Below, one piece after another: positions 29,206 through 38,011 of a stretch of DNA of 64,000 nucleotides. The notes below the pieces were generated by a model. It saw only the letters and a program-made list of their open reading frames with translations. It did not search any database and had not been told where the DNA came from. Within the stretch, counting starts at the first letter, position 1; every line of letters starts with the position of its first letter. The position numbers and the translations under genes are program-made. Source of the DNA: Streptococcus ferus DSM 20646 (GTDB lineage: Bacteria > Bacillota > Bacilli > Lactobacillales > Streptococcaceae); assembly GCF_000372425.1 (NCBI RefSeq), contig NZ_AQVD01000002.1:1-64000 (forward strand), read 5' to 3'.

Positions 29206-31155
29206 CTATTTAGCCTTACGAAGGTAGCCAAAGAGGAAACCTGACACAACCGCTCCAATAGCAACATAGAGAAGATAAAGGAGAGCATTGCTTGTCAGTG
29301 CGATAACGAAGATACCTCCGTGAGGTGCCATGAGTTTAATACCTGAAAGACCAACCAAAGCTCCTGTCAAGGCTGACCCTACAATGAAGCTTGGAATAGC
29401 ACGCGCTGGATCTGCCGCACCAAATGGAATCGCTCCTTCTGTGATAAATGACAGTCCCATGATAATGTTGGTTAAACCAGCATCACGTTCTTCTTTAGTG
29501 AACTTATCTTTGAAGAGCAGAGTTGCTACAAAAACGGCGAGAGGAGGAACCATACCACCTGCCATAACTGCCGCCATGACGACGGAACCACCGCTTGTGA
29601 CGGTTGCAGCTAAGGTCCCTGTACCAAAGACATAGGCTGCTTTGTTAACTGGACCTCCCATATCAACAGCCATCATACCACCAACAAGGAGACCTAGAAG
29701 AATAGCAGACCCGCCAGACAGACCATTCAGGAAGTTGTTCAGAGCTGTGTTGATGGCTGACATCGGAATGTTAACCGCCAGCATCAAAAGTCCTGTAATG
29801 ATCACACCAAAGAGTGGCAAGATGAGGATAGATTTAGCCCCCTCAAGCGAGCGAGGAACTTTAACATATTTTTTAAGAGCTAATACAACGAAACCAGCTA
29901 AGAAGCCACCCACAAGCGCACCTAAGAAACCAGATGGAACACCTGCCAGCGCTAGGCTTGCCTTACCACCTGCCGCATAAGCTACCTTACCGTAGGCCAA
30001 GCCACTTGACGCAATAGCTCCTGCCACAAACCCTGATACCAGACCAGGTTTTTCAGCGATAGAATAGGCAACATAACCTGCAAAGACTGGAATCATGAAA
30101 CCAAAGGCCGCCTGACCAATCTTCATAAAGATAGACGCAATCTCATTGTAAGAACCAAGATTAGACAACTGATCTTTTGGTACACCGATTATATTATCAA
30201 GCAAGAAGGCCAAGGCAATCATGATACCGCCACCAATAACAAATGGCAGCATTTGAGACACACCGCTCATTAAGTGCTTGTAGAAAGCACCTCCTAGGCT
30301 TGTTTTTTCGTCCGCTTCGTCTCTTGCTTCTCCAGCCTTAGCCTGATAGTTATCAGCCTTGCCATCCAAGATAATAGTGATGAGTTCTTCTGATTTTTTG
30401 ATACCATCTGCTACTGGACGTGAGATCAAGGATTTGCCATCAAAACGAGCCATATCAACAGCCTTATCTGCAGCAATAATAACCCCTTTGGCTTTGGAGA
30501 TGTCATCAGCGGTCAACTTATTGCCGACACCAGATGCCCCATTGGTTTCCACTTTAATACCTACTCCCATTTCAGCAGCTTGCTTTTTAAGGGCTTCTTC
30601 TGCCATGTAGGTGTGGGCAATCCCTGTTGTACAAGCTGTCACGGCAACAATAAAGTCTTGACCTGCTGCTGGAGCGGCAAGATCTTCAGTTGCTTTCTTT
30701 TCTTCCTCGGACGCATTAAAGAGATCAATAACCTGATCAGGACTTGTTACTTGGCGCAATTTATCCGCAAAACCATCTTTCAGCAGGTATTGAGATAACT
30801 CAGCTAAAGCTGCCAAATGCGTATCATTGGCACCGTCTGGAGCAGCTATCATAAAGAAGAGATCCGTCGGCTGGCCATCTAAGCTGGCATAATCAACGCC
30901 GTGATTTGATTTGGCAAACAGAACGGTCGCTTCCTTAACCGCAGCATTTTTACTATGTGGCATCGCAATACCATCACCAAGTCCTGTTGATGTTTGCGCC
31001 TCACGATTCATAATGCCTTCTTTGAAAGTATCAAAGTCAGTCACATCTCCATGCGCTACTAAACTGCCGATCATTTCATCAATAGCAGCTTCCTTAGTCC
31101 TTGCCTGAAGGTCAAGCAACATAACATCCTTTTTCAGTAAATCCTGAATTTTCAT
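29206..31155 (-). CDS. fruA: PTS fructose transporter, EIIABC fusion
   Basis: A 649-residue fusion that imports fructose as fructose 1-phosphate. EIIA (about 1-145) has the phosphorylated His67 in GIAMPHSKN; EIIB (about 167-265) has Cys175 in AVTACTTGIAHTYMA; the rest is the EIIC membrane channel (about 295-649). Third gene of the fruR-fruK-fruA operon, overlapping fruK by 4 bp. Confidence 0.96.
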   Translation of the reverse strand: MKIQDLLKKDVMLLDLQARTKEAAIDEMIGSLVAHGDVTDFDTFKEGIMNREAQTSTGLGDGIAMPHSKNAAVKEATVLFAKSNHGVDYASLDGQPTDLFFMIAAPDGANDTHLAALAELSQYLLKDGFADKLRQVTSPDQVIDLFNASEEEKKATEDLAAPAAGQDFIVAVTACTTGIAHTYMAEEALKKQAAEMGVGIKVETNGASGVGNKLTADDISKAKGVIIAADKAVDMARFDGKSLISRPVADGIKKSEELITIILDGKADNYQAKAGEARDEADEKTSLGGAFYKHLMSGVSQMLPFVIGGGIMIALAFLLDNIIGVPKDQLSNLGSYNEIASIFMKIGQAAFGFMIPVFAGYVAYSIAEKPGLVSGFVAGAIASSGLAYGKVAYAAGGKASLALAGVPSGFLGALVGGFLAGFVVLALKKYVKVPRSLEGAKSILILPLFGVIITGLLMLAVNIPMSAINTALNNFLNGLSGGSAILLGLLVGGMMAVDMGGPVNKAAYVFGTGTLAATVTSGGSVVMAAVMAGGMVPPLAVFVATLLFKDKFTKEERDAGLTNIIMGLSFITEGAIPFGAADPARAIPSFIVGSALTGALVGLSGIKLMAPHGGIFVIALTSNALLYLLYVAIGAVVSGFLFGYLRKAK

Positions 31156-32063
31156 AATTTTTCTACCTCTACTTTATGATAAGTTTCTTTTATAAAATCA
31201 AGCTCTGCTAAGTCATCTGAGAAAGCTGTTGCGGTACCGCAAGCCACTCCCCATTTTAGAGCTTCGATAGGATCAGCCGTTTTGACAAACTCTCCCGTAA
31301 ACCCTGCTACCATAGAATCACCAGCACCAACAGAATTCTTGACGGTTCCCTTAATCGGTTTCGCAAAATAGGCTGCATCCGGTGTTACCAGAAGGGCTCC
31401 GTCGCCTGCCATTGAAATGATGACATTCTGCGCTCCCATAGTCAAAATTTGACGGGCGTACCGTTCAACATCTGCCACACCAGCCAACTCTACTCCGAAA
31501 ATAGCTTCCAGTTCATGATTATTAGGCTTAACCAAGAGGGGCTGATAAATAAGCGCATCTAGCAAGGTCTGACCTTCAAAATCGCAGACCACCTGAGCCC
31601 CAGCTTCCTTAACCAGAGAAATCAGACGTTTATAGACGGTATTCCCTAAACTTGATGGGGCACTACCTGCAAAAACAACCGTATCATCAGCTGACAGTTG
31701 GCCTAGCAAACCTTCTAACTCAGCTAGTTGTTGGTTTGAAATCTGGGGACCCGGACCGTTAATTTCGGTTTCCTGATCTGCCTTAATTTTGACATTGATT
31801 CGGGTATCTTGGTCAACATGGATAAAGTCTGCTTTAATACCTGCCTCAATCAAACCATCTTCAAGAAAGTTTCCTGTAAAGCCGCCGATAAAACCGGTCG
31901 CTGTGTTGTCATAGCCCAACGTTTTTAAAACGCGGCTGACGTTAATCCCTTTACCACCCACAAACTTATCATCACTGTCCATCCGATTGACACTGCCAAT
32001 AGTGACTTTATCGATACGGACGATGTAGTCGATTGAGGGGTTCAAGGTTACTGTATAAATCAT
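31152..32063 (-). CDS. fruK: 1-phosphofructokinase
   Basis: A 303-residue PfkB-family kinase that converts fructose 1-phosphate to fructose 1,6-bisphosphate. It opens MIYTVTLNPSIDYIVR, has GGKGINVSRVLKTLG (sugar binding) and the C-terminal NSVGAGDSMVAGF with the catalytic Asp. It overlaps both neighbours by 4 bp, which suggests coupled translation in the fru operon. Confidence 0.96.
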   Translation of the reverse strand: MIYTVTLNPSIDYIVRIDKVTIGSVNRMDSDDKFVGGKGINVSRVLKTLGYDNTATGFIGGFTGNFLEDGLIEAGIKADFIHVDQDTRINVKIKADQETEINGPGPQISNQQLAELEGLLGQLSADDTVVFAGSAPSSLGNTVYKRLISLVKEAGAQVVCDFEGQTLLDALIYQPLLVKPNNHELEAIFGVELAGVADVERYARQILTMGAQNVIISMAGDGALLVTPDAAYFAKPIKGTVKNSVGAGDSMVAGFTGEFVKTADPIEALKWGVACGTATAFSDDLAELDFIKETYHKVEVEKL

Positions 32064-32803
32064 ACTTCAATCACCTTTGTTTTCTTCTTTATTTGTTCTA
32101 CTAAAGGGCTATTTGAACGGTTGGTAATCAGGCCGCCCTTTTCCAACCGATCCACTTTGACAAACGAAGTTTGGTCAAGTTTCGAGGCATCTGCTAGAAC
32201 AAATACTTGATCAGCATTGTCCATAATGGCCTTTTTGACGGCCGCCTCCTCGATATCCGGTGTTGTGAAATAACTCTCATCAACTCCGTTCATTCCAATA
32301 AAAGCCTTATCAAAATTAAGCTGATGAATCTGCTCAATCGCAAAGCGCCCGATACTGGCATCTGTCACATTCTTGACAAAGCCACCGATAACTAGCGTCT
32401 TAACATCGTTTTCTACCAACTTGCTGGCATGATGAATGGAATTGGTCACTACTGTCAGCTCCTTTTGCTGCAAATACTGCAACAAGAGTTCTGTCGTTGT
32501 TCCCGCATCAATAAAAATGACATCTGCCTCTTCAATCAGGCTGCCTGCTTTCTGGGCGATAGCTGCTTTTTCCTGAACGTTTTTGATAGATTTTTGGAGA
32601 TTGCTGAGTTCCTCCTGTAAAGAGTGGGCTCTTTCCGCACCTCCGTGAACGCGCTTCAATTTTTTTTCGTTTTCTAATTCGTCTAAATCTCTACGAACGG
32701 TTGATTCAGATGTACCGAGCATATCGACTAAGGCATCCAAGGTCACAAAGTTATCCTGAGACAGCCGATCCACAATAATCTGCTTACGTTCAGATTTTAA
32801 GAT
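32060..32803 (-). CDS. fruR: DeoR family fructose operon repressor; start codon unclear
   Basis: A DeoR-type regulator with an N-terminal winged helix (DALVDMLGTSESTVRRDLD) and a sugar-phosphate sensor domain (IDAGTTTELLLQYL). It should respond to fructose 1-phosphate. The family start MLKSERKQIIVDRL aligns with an ATC codon at 32801-32803, placed 8 nt after a perfect AGGAGG. The only standard start in frame is a GTG at 32810-32812, which overlaps that AGGAGG and would be poorly placed. Either ATC is used as a weak start or GTG is used with another site; coordinates here use the ATC. Confidence 0.85.
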   Translation of the reverse strand: MLKSERKQIIVDRLSQDNFVTLDALVDMLGTSESTVRRDLDELENEKKLKRVHGGAERAHSLQEELSNLQKSIKNVQEKAAIAQKAGSLIEEADVIFIDAGTTTELLLQYLQQKELTVVTNSIHHASKLVENDVKTLVIGGFVKNVTDASIGRFAIEQIHQLNFDKAFIGMNGVDESYFTTPDIEEAAVKKAIMDNADQVFVLADASKLDQTSFVKVDRLEKGGLITNRSNSPLVEQIKKKTKVIEV

Positions 32804-32824
32804 AAGGAACACCTCCTATCTGCC

Positions 32825-32873
32825 TGTAATCGTTTACAAAGTCTATTATACCTCCCGAACCTTTCATTGTCAA
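32825..32873 (-). promoter_or_regulatory. fruRKA promoter with a perfect cre site
   Basis: TTGACA (32868-32873), 17-bp spacer, TATAAT (32845-32850): full consensus. TGTAAACGATTACA (32825-32838) matches the cre consensus TGWAANCGNTNWCA at every position and covers the likely transcription start, so CcpA repression is expected. Confidence 0.9.
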
Positions 32874-32926
32874 GCATAATCTTCCATTTTCTGTCATTTT
32901 TGTCGCTTGGCAGACCCAAAATAAAA

Positions 32927-32948
32927 AAGAAAGTTAAACACTTTCTTT
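32927..32948 (-). terminator. Terminator of the ferredoxin-NADP reductase gene
   Basis: AGAAAGT / ACTTTCT stem followed by TTTTTTAT on the minus strand. Confidence 0.7.
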
Positions 32949-32952
32949 GGGG

Positions 32953-33963
32953 CTAGTCCTGAATCAGCGAGGTCGAGTGAACAACACGATTATCACGATC
33001 CGGGTAGATATACTTGATGGCCTGATTAACGGCAATGGGGGCTTCACCAAATCCAGTAGCAATCAGAGCTACTTTTCCTTCATAATCAGCAGCATCTCCA
33101 ATCGCATAAATCCCTTCCTGACTGGTTTCAAAAAGTGAAGACACGAGAATACTGGAACGTTTGCTGTCAAGCTGCCAAGTTTTGAGATTTTTATTGGAGG
33201 TCGAAAATCCATAGCTGACAATCAAGGCATCTAAGTCCAAGGTCGTCACTTGGTCTGTCTTAACTTTTTGGACCACGAGCGCTTCTGCCTTATCCCCCTG
33301 TCCCTTCAATTCAATCGGCAGGTAAGGCGTCATTAACGTCACTTTGGAATCTTTAAGAAGCTCAACACTATGTTCATGAGCTCTGAAGGCATCACGGCGA
33401 TGGACCAAGGTCACGCTGTCTGCAAGATCGTCTAGTGCCAAAGCCCAGTCAACTGCGGAGTCACCACCACCGCAAATCACGACTTTTTGACCGGCAAATT
33501 GCTCTAACTGATGGACATTGTAAAATAAATTCTGATCTGCAAAAACTTCTTCATTTTCCAGCCCTAAGGTCCGCGGGGCAAAAGCGCCGTTGCCGCAGGC
33601 AATAATAATGGCTTTTGAAAAATGCTGTCGTTTGTCTGTTCCAATCGTAAAAATGCCGTCGACTTTATCAAAGGTTTTAACTTCTTCTTTCAGGCAGATG
33701 GCTGTTCTGTCAGCAAAACGATCCAGCTGCTTGAGGAGACTCTCAACCAGAGACTGGCCAGAAACAGCCGGGAAGGCTGGAATATCATAAATCATTTTTT
33801 CTGGGTAAAGAACTGCCGGCTGACCACCAAGTTCTGATAAACTTTCAATAATTTTAACCCGAACACCTCGCAAACCTGCATAAAAAGCGGCAAAAAGACC
33901 GACTGGCCCTCCGCCAACAATAGTGATATCGTAAAGATCATTTTCATTTATCATGAGTGACAT
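32953..33963 (-). CDS. Ferredoxin/flavodoxin-NADP reductase, TrxB-like
   Basis: A 336-residue flavoprotein of the thioredoxin-reductase-like FNR type. FAD binding: [19 protein letters not shown] near the N-terminus; NADPH binding: [17 protein letters not shown] at about 165; C-terminal FAD contact [15 protein letters not shown]. The CxxC redox pair of true thioredoxin reductases is absent (the region reads [10 protein letters not shown]), which separates it from TrxB. ATG 33963 has AAGGAG upstream. Confidence 0.9.
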   Translation of the reverse strand: MSLMINENDLYDITIVGGGPVGLFAAFYAGLRGVRVKIIESLSELGGQPAVLYPEKMIYDIPAFPAVSGQSLVESLLKQLDRFADRTAICLKEEVKTFDKVDGIFTIGTDKRQHFSKAIIIACGNGAFAPRTLGLENEEVFADQNLFYNVHQLEQFAGQKVVICGGGDSAVDWALALDDLADSVTLVHRRDAFRAHEHSVELLKDSKVTLMTPYLPIELKGQGDKAEALVVQKVKTDQVTTLDLDALIVSYGFSTSNKNLKTWQLDSKRSSILVSSLFETSQEGIYAIGDAADYEGKVALIATGFGEAPIAVNQAIKYIYPDRDNRVVHSTSLIQD

Positions 33964-34021
33964 GTCATTCTCCTTCAAACCAAAGTAAATCCATTATAGC
34001 ATACTTAGAACTGCAAAAACA

Positions 34022-34048
34022 AAAAGAGCGATCTTCACTCGCCCTTTA
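34022..34048 (-). terminator. Terminator of rimM-trmD
   Basis: AGGGCGA / TCGCTCTT stem followed by TTTTTGTTTTT on the minus strand; overlaps the trmD end. Confidence 0.6.
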
Positions 34049-34748
34049 TTTTGCTTAATATGGCTTCTTCTTCTTCTGATAATGAGTAAGTCTCCAGTAA
34101 ATCCGGACGTCGTTCATAGGTTTTCCGTAAAGCTTGCTCTAAGCGCCATTTACGGATATTTTCATGGTGGCCGGACATGAGGACGTCTGGTACAGTCATG
34201 CCTCGAAAATCGTAGGGACGGGTATACTGGGGGTATTCCAGCAAGCCAGACGAAAAAGAGTCCTCTTGGTGACTAGCTTCTTTGCCAATCACCTCTGGAA
34301 TCAGACGAACCGTCGCATCAATGATAGTCATGGCTGCCAATTCTCCTCCCGTCAAAACAAAGTCTCCTAAAGAAATCTCATCTGTCACCAAGGTCTTGAT
34401 ACGTTCATCATAACCCTCATAGTGGCCACAAATAAAAATGAGCTCGTTTTCCTGAGCCAATTCCTCCGCATAGCTTTGATCAAAAGTCCGACCGGCTGGA
34501 TCAAGGAGAATCACACGAGGCTTGTTGACATCAATTGTTTCAATTGTATCAAAAATCGGCTGAGCTCTCAGCAGCATTCCCTGCCCCCCGCCATAAGGTT
34601 CATCATCCACATGACGGGCTTTTTCCGCATAATCTCGAAAATTATGATAATGGATATCCAAGAGCCCCTTTTCCTTGGCCTTCCCAAGAATAGAGTGCTC
34701 CAGAGGCGCAAACATTTCTGGAAAAAGACTTAAAATATCAATCTTCAT
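34035..34748 (-). CDS. trmD: tRNA (guanine37-N1)-methyltransferase
   Basis: A 237-residue SPOUT methyltransferase that makes m1G37 in tRNAs. The start [13 protein letters not shown] is typical; the knot region has [13 protein letters not shown] and [13 protein letters not shown]. It begins inside rimM (11-bp overlap); of two adjacent ATGs the second (34748) is better spaced from AGGA. Confidence 0.96.
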   Translation of the reverse strand: MKIDILSLFPEMFAPLEHSILGKAKEKGLLDIHYHNFRDYAEKARHVDDEPYGGGQGMLLRAQPIFDTIETIDVNKPRVILLDPAGRTFDQSYAEELAQENELIFICGHYEGYDERIKTLVTDEISLGDFVLTGGELAAMTIIDATVRLIPEVIGKEASHQEDSFSSGLLEYPQYTRPYDFRGMTVPDVLMSGHHENIRKWRLEQALRKTYERRPDLLETYSLSEEEEAILSKIKGE

Positions 34749-35256
34749 CATCCAATCCTTCTAATAGTTCCACATCAACACGATGATTTGGAATATCAAC
34801 ATTTAAAACGACAGGCGGAATATAAGGCAAAAGCAAATCACGCTTTCCTTTTCGTTTAACGACCCAAACATCATTGGCCCCTGGCTGAAGAATTTCTTTA
34901 ACCTGACCAATCAAGTCCTCGCCTTCATAGACATCAAGGCCAATAATTTCATGGTAGTAAAACTCTCCATCTGCCAGTTCGGTTAAATCCTCTTCTGCGA
35001 TTTTCAGGGTGAATTCCTTGTATTTCTCAACCTCATTGATATGATAAAGGCCCTTGAATTTCACAATATCAAAATTCTTATGCTTGCGATGACTGGCAAT
35101 TTCAAGACTGGTCACAAACTGGTCTTTCTTATCAAAAAGCGCCAGACGGCTGCCTTTTTTAAAGCGTTCTTCCGCAAAATCAGTGACTGACAGCACACGA
35201 ACTTCCCCCTGAAGCCCTTGTGTATTGACAATTTTTCCAACGTTAAAGTAATTCAT
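34738..35256 (-). CDS. rimM: 16S rRNA processing protein RimM
   Basis: A 172-residue two-domain (RimM N-barrel plus PRC-barrel) factor for 30S maturation that binds S19. It opens [19 protein letters not shown]; the PRC-barrel motif [20 protein letters not shown] is at about 120-140. It has its own promoter (35284-35312) and is coupled to trmD. Confidence 0.95.
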   Translation of the reverse strand: MNYFNVGKIVNTQGLQGEVRVLSVTDFAEERFKKGSRLALFDKKDQFVTSLEIASHRKHKNFDIVKFKGLYHINEVEKYKEFTLKIAEEDLTELADGEFYYHEIIGLDVYEGEDLIGQVKEILQPGANDVWVVKRKGKRDLLLPYIPPVVLNVDIPNHRVDVELLEGLDDED

Positions 35257-35283
35257 GTTGACTCCCCAATCTTAATCTCTTTC

Positions 35284-35312
35284 ATTCTATCATCTCAGTC
35301 AATCTTTCTCAA
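35284..35312 (-). promoter_or_regulatory. rimM-trmD promoter
   Basis: TTGAGA (35307-35312), 17-bp spacer, TAGAAT (35284-35289) on the minus strand. Confidence 0.6.
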
Positions 35313-35317
35313 GCAAG

Positions 35318-35342
35318 AAAAAAGCAACAGCTGGGCTGCTAC
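35318..35342 (-). terminator. Terminator of rpsP-khpA
   Basis: AGCAGCCCAGCTGTTGCT hairpin followed by TTTTTTC on the minus strand; touches the khpA stop codon. Confidence 0.7.
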
Positions 35343-35578
35343 TTTTCATCAATAACAAGTCTTACTTTTTTACCTTGCGTCGGAACGGAATAGACGATTG
35401 ATCTTATGGCAGTAATGGTGCGGCCCTTTTTACCGATAATGCGACCAATGTCAGTCGGATCCAAGTCAAGATGATACTCAAGAAAATCTGGAGTATCTTC
35501 GATTTTTATGGTGAAATTTTCCGGTTGTGAAATCAAGGGTTTCACAATTGCTACAATAAGGTTTTCAATCGTATCCAT
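35339..35578 (-). CDS. khpA: KH-domain RNA-binding protein KhpA
   Basis: A 79-residue single KH-domain protein. The RNA-binding GxxG loop is in [15 protein letters not shown]. In streptococci KhpA works with KhpB (Jag) in division control. It follows rpsP by 6 nt, the usual arrangement. Confidence 0.93.
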   Translation of the reverse strand: MDTIENLIVAIVKPLISQPENFTIKIEDTPDFLEYHLDLDPTDIGRIIGKKGRTITAIRSIVYSVPTQGKKVRLVIDEK

Positions 35579-35584
35579 AGGCTT

Positions 35585-35857
35585 TTATTTTGAATATTTA
35601 GACTCGTGGAATTTTGTCATCACTCCAGCTTTTGAAAGAATGTTACGAACAGTATCTGAAGGCTGAGCTCCTTTAGACAACCAGTCAAGTACACGGTCTT
35701 CTTTAAGCGTTACTTGATTTTCAGCGACAAGCGGGTTGTAAGTACCAACAGTTTCGATGAAACGTCCGTCACGTGGTGCACGTGAATCAGCAACATTGAT
35801 ACGGTAGAAAGGTTTTTTCTTAGAACCCATACGAGTTAAACGGATTTTTACTGCCAT
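35585..35857 (-). CDS. rpsP: 30S ribosomal protein S16
   Basis: A 90-residue ribosomal protein with the hallmark start [19 protein letters not shown] and the [11 protein letters not shown] segment. First gene of rpsP-khpA with a strong promoter and a hairpin in the leader. Confidence 0.97.
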   Translation of the reverse strand: MAVKIRLTRMGSKKKPFYRINVADSRAPRDGRFIETVGTYNPLVAENQVTLKEDRVLDWLSKGAQPSDTVRNILSKAGVMTKFHESKYSK

Positions 35858-35888
35858 TTTAAATAATCTCTTTTCTGTTTTTTGTTTG

Positions 35889-35909
35889 GTCCATAGCAGT
35901 GCTATGAAC
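35889..35909 (-). promoter_or_regulatory. Hairpin in the rpsP leader
   Basis: CATAGCAGTGCTATG is a perfect palindrome (35892-35906), extended by two or three pairs including one G-T. It sits in the 5' UTR between the promoter and rpsP. It may be an operator or an RNA element. Confidence 0.45.
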
Positions 35910-35920
35910 TTACTTTTACT

Positions 35921-35965
35921 ATTATAGCAGATAAACAGATGGTGTCAAGTTTTTTTCTTGACACC
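35921..35965 (-). promoter_or_regulatory. rpsP promoter inside an inverted repeat
   Basis: -35 TTGACA (35943-35948), 16-bp spacer, extended -10 TGCTATAAT (hexamer 35921-35926). The -35 is part of a perfect 9-bp inverted repeat, GGTGTCAAG / CTTGACACC (35941-35949 and 35957-35965) separated by 7 T. Confidence 0.75.
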
Positions 35966-36012
35966 ACCCTCTTTTTTATCTTACTCCGCAGAAATTCCGC
36001 TAATCACTAGCG

Positions 36013-37275
36013 TTACTCATACCTTAACGCTTCAATCGGATCCAGTTTACTTGCCTTATTGGCTGGTAAAATACCAAAAACAACACCGACAAAAGCTGAG
36101 AAAATAAGGCTGATTACAACAACCTGCAGCGAAATAGCAGGAATGATATTTTGGGATTTTAAGACGGATGTCAGTCCCTTAACACCCAGATAGGCAAGTC
36201 CCAAGCCAATTAATCCTCCTAGAAGGGTCAATACAATAGACTCAATCAAGAATTGATTCAAAATCTTGCCTCTGGTTGCTCCCAGAGCTTTACGCAAACC
36301 AATTTCACGCGTCCGCTCGGTAACAGATACCAGCATAATATTCATCACTCCAATACCACCTACAAAGAGAGAAATCCCTGCAATAACCCCAAAAGCAATG
36401 GTGTACATAGAAGCTATCATATTAGCCTGTTCAATGATACTATCCATATTGAAATTTTCATAAAGACCATCTCTGGCACCTGATATTTTGGTCAGTTTTT
36501 CCCCGGTCTCTTTCCCGATTCGGTTGGCCTGGCTGACATCATCAATATGAAAGAAAATCTGATCATTTTCCTTAACGCCAAACTCACTGGCAACCTGAGT
36601 ATTGGTCATAATGGCATTGCCTCCCGAAGTCATACCATAAAGGGACGAACCTGCATCAGGATCCTTATAAACACCCACAACCAGATAGCTCTTATTTGCT
36701 AGAGTAACGACTTTATTAAGCGCTTCGGTGTCTCCGCCAAATAATTTTTGAGCTAAGGCAGAATCAAGCATAATGATTCGGCCAAATTTGATATAGTCAT
36801 TAGACACAAAAGAACGGCCAGCTATGATTTTAAATTTCTTAATAGAAAGATAGGTTTTGTTAATTCCTGTTATATTAACATTTTTAGCTGTTTTTTTCCC
36901 GTAGGCCACCGTAGCACTCGTGCTGTTGGTGATGTAATAACCTGAAACCCCTTTTGTATCCTTGGCTATTTTCTCGACCCAGGCCTCCTGAATATCAGGG
37001 GCTTTAGCCGTACTTGATTCACCAGCCGTACTTGATTCACCGGTTGGGTAATAGTTCGGGTCTTCCTCCGCCTTTTTTTCCTCTTTCGTCTTGTAGTAGA
37101 CATTGAGGTTTTTTTGCGATTTATTTACCTGATCATCAATACCATTCTTTAAGCCCTGACCTAAAGCCATAATCAAGACAACAGAAGCCACACCAATAAT
37201 AATCCCCAGCATGGTCAGAAAAGACCGCATCTTATGACTCAAGATTGAAGAGAGGGCAAATTTCCAATTTTCCAT
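36013..37275 (-). CDS. MacB-type ABC transporter permease
   Basis: A 420-residue permease: one helix near the N-terminus (about 15-40, with MLGIIIGVASVVLIMALG), a large extracytoplasmic MacB_PCD domain (about 45-285), then three helices in the FtsX-like domain (about 290-410, with EIGLRKALGATRGKILNQF). The extracytoplasmic part has a short tandem repeat GESSTA/GESSTA near residue 80. Third gene of a MacAB-like set with adaptor and ATPase. Such systems export peptides or antibiotics; the substrate here is unknown. Confidence 0.92.
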   Translation of the reverse strand: MENWKFALSSILSHKMRSFLTMLGIIIGVASVVLIMALGQGLKNGIDDQVNKSQKNLNVYYKTKEEKKAEEDPNYYPTGESSTAGESSTAKAPDIQEAWVEKIAKDTKGVSGYYITNSTSATVAYGKKTAKNVNITGINKTYLSIKKFKIIAGRSFVSNDYIKFGRIIMLDSALAQKLFGGDTEALNKVVTLANKSYLVVGVYKDPDAGSSLYGMTSGGNAIMTNTQVASEFGVKENDQIFFHIDDVSQANRIGKETGEKLTKISGARDGLYENFNMDSIIEQANMIASMYTIAFGVIAGISLFVGGIGVMNIMLVSVTERTREIGLRKALGATRGKILNQFLIESIVLTLLGGLIGLGLAYLGVKGLTSVLKSQNIIPAISLQVVVISLIFSAFVGVVFGILPANKASKLDPIEALRYE

Positions 37276-37291
37276 TATTTGTTCCCTCCTT

Positions 37292-38005
37292 CTATCCTTG
37301 GTCCGGCGTCAAACTGTCCTGCGTAATTTCACCATCACGAATCACAATTTGACGTTTGGCATAGGCTGCAATTTCCGGCTCATGGGTTACCATAATAATG
37401 GTTCGACCTTCCCGATTCAGCTCTGTCAGCAGCTCCATAATCTGGTTTCCCGTCTTGGTATCCAGAGCTCCAGTTGGCTCATCCGCTAAAACGATACTCG
37501 GATCATTGACCAAAGCCCGAGCAATAGCAACCCGCTGCTTTTGTCCACCGGATAATTCTGACGGTAAATGTTTCATCCGTTCAGTCAGTTCGACCTTTTC
37601 CAGGTAGTTCTTAGCCATTTTTTTGCGTTTTGAGGCGGGAACTCCTGCATAGATGAGAGGCAGTTCCACATTTTGCAAAGCATCCAGCTTGGAGAGCAGG
37701 AAAAACTGCTGAAAGACAAAACCAATCTCCATATTCCGGACATGGGCTAATTTGGCGTCGCTGAGACTTTCAACCGCCTGACCCGACAAATCATAAGAAC
37801 CTGCCGTTGGCCGATCTAAAAGGCCGATGATATTCATCAGAGTTGATTTACCTGATCCCGAAGGACCCATAATCGCCAAAAACTCACCCTCATGAACAGA
37901 CAAATCAATCCCTTTCAAGACCTCAAGTTCTTGATCCCCATTTCGGTATGATTTTGTAATCCCCTTAAGGTGTATCAGTTCTTTTTTACTATCATCTACT
38001 GTCAT
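37292..38005 (-). CDS. MacB/LolD-type ABC transporter ATP-binding protein
   Basis: A 237-residue ATPase: Walker A GPSGSGKST, signature LSGGQKQRVAIARALVN, Walker B IVLADEPTGALD, with the H-loop MVTHEPE. It belongs to the MacB/FtsE/LolD group, matching the separate FtsX-like permease 16 nt downstream and adaptor 6 nt upstream. Confidence 0.94.
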   Translation of the reverse strand: MTVDDSKKELIHLKGITKSYRNGDQELEVLKGIDLSVHEGEFLAIMGPSGSGKSTLMNIIGLLDRPTAGSYDLSGQAVESLSDAKLAHVRNMEIGFVFQQFFLLSKLDALQNVELPLIYAGVPASKRKKMAKNYLEKVELTERMKHLPSELSGGQKQRVAIARALVNDPSIVLADEPTGALDTKTGNQIMELLTELNREGRTIIMVTHEPEIAAYAKRQIVIRDGEITQDSLTPDQG

Positions 38006-38011
38006 CAGAGA

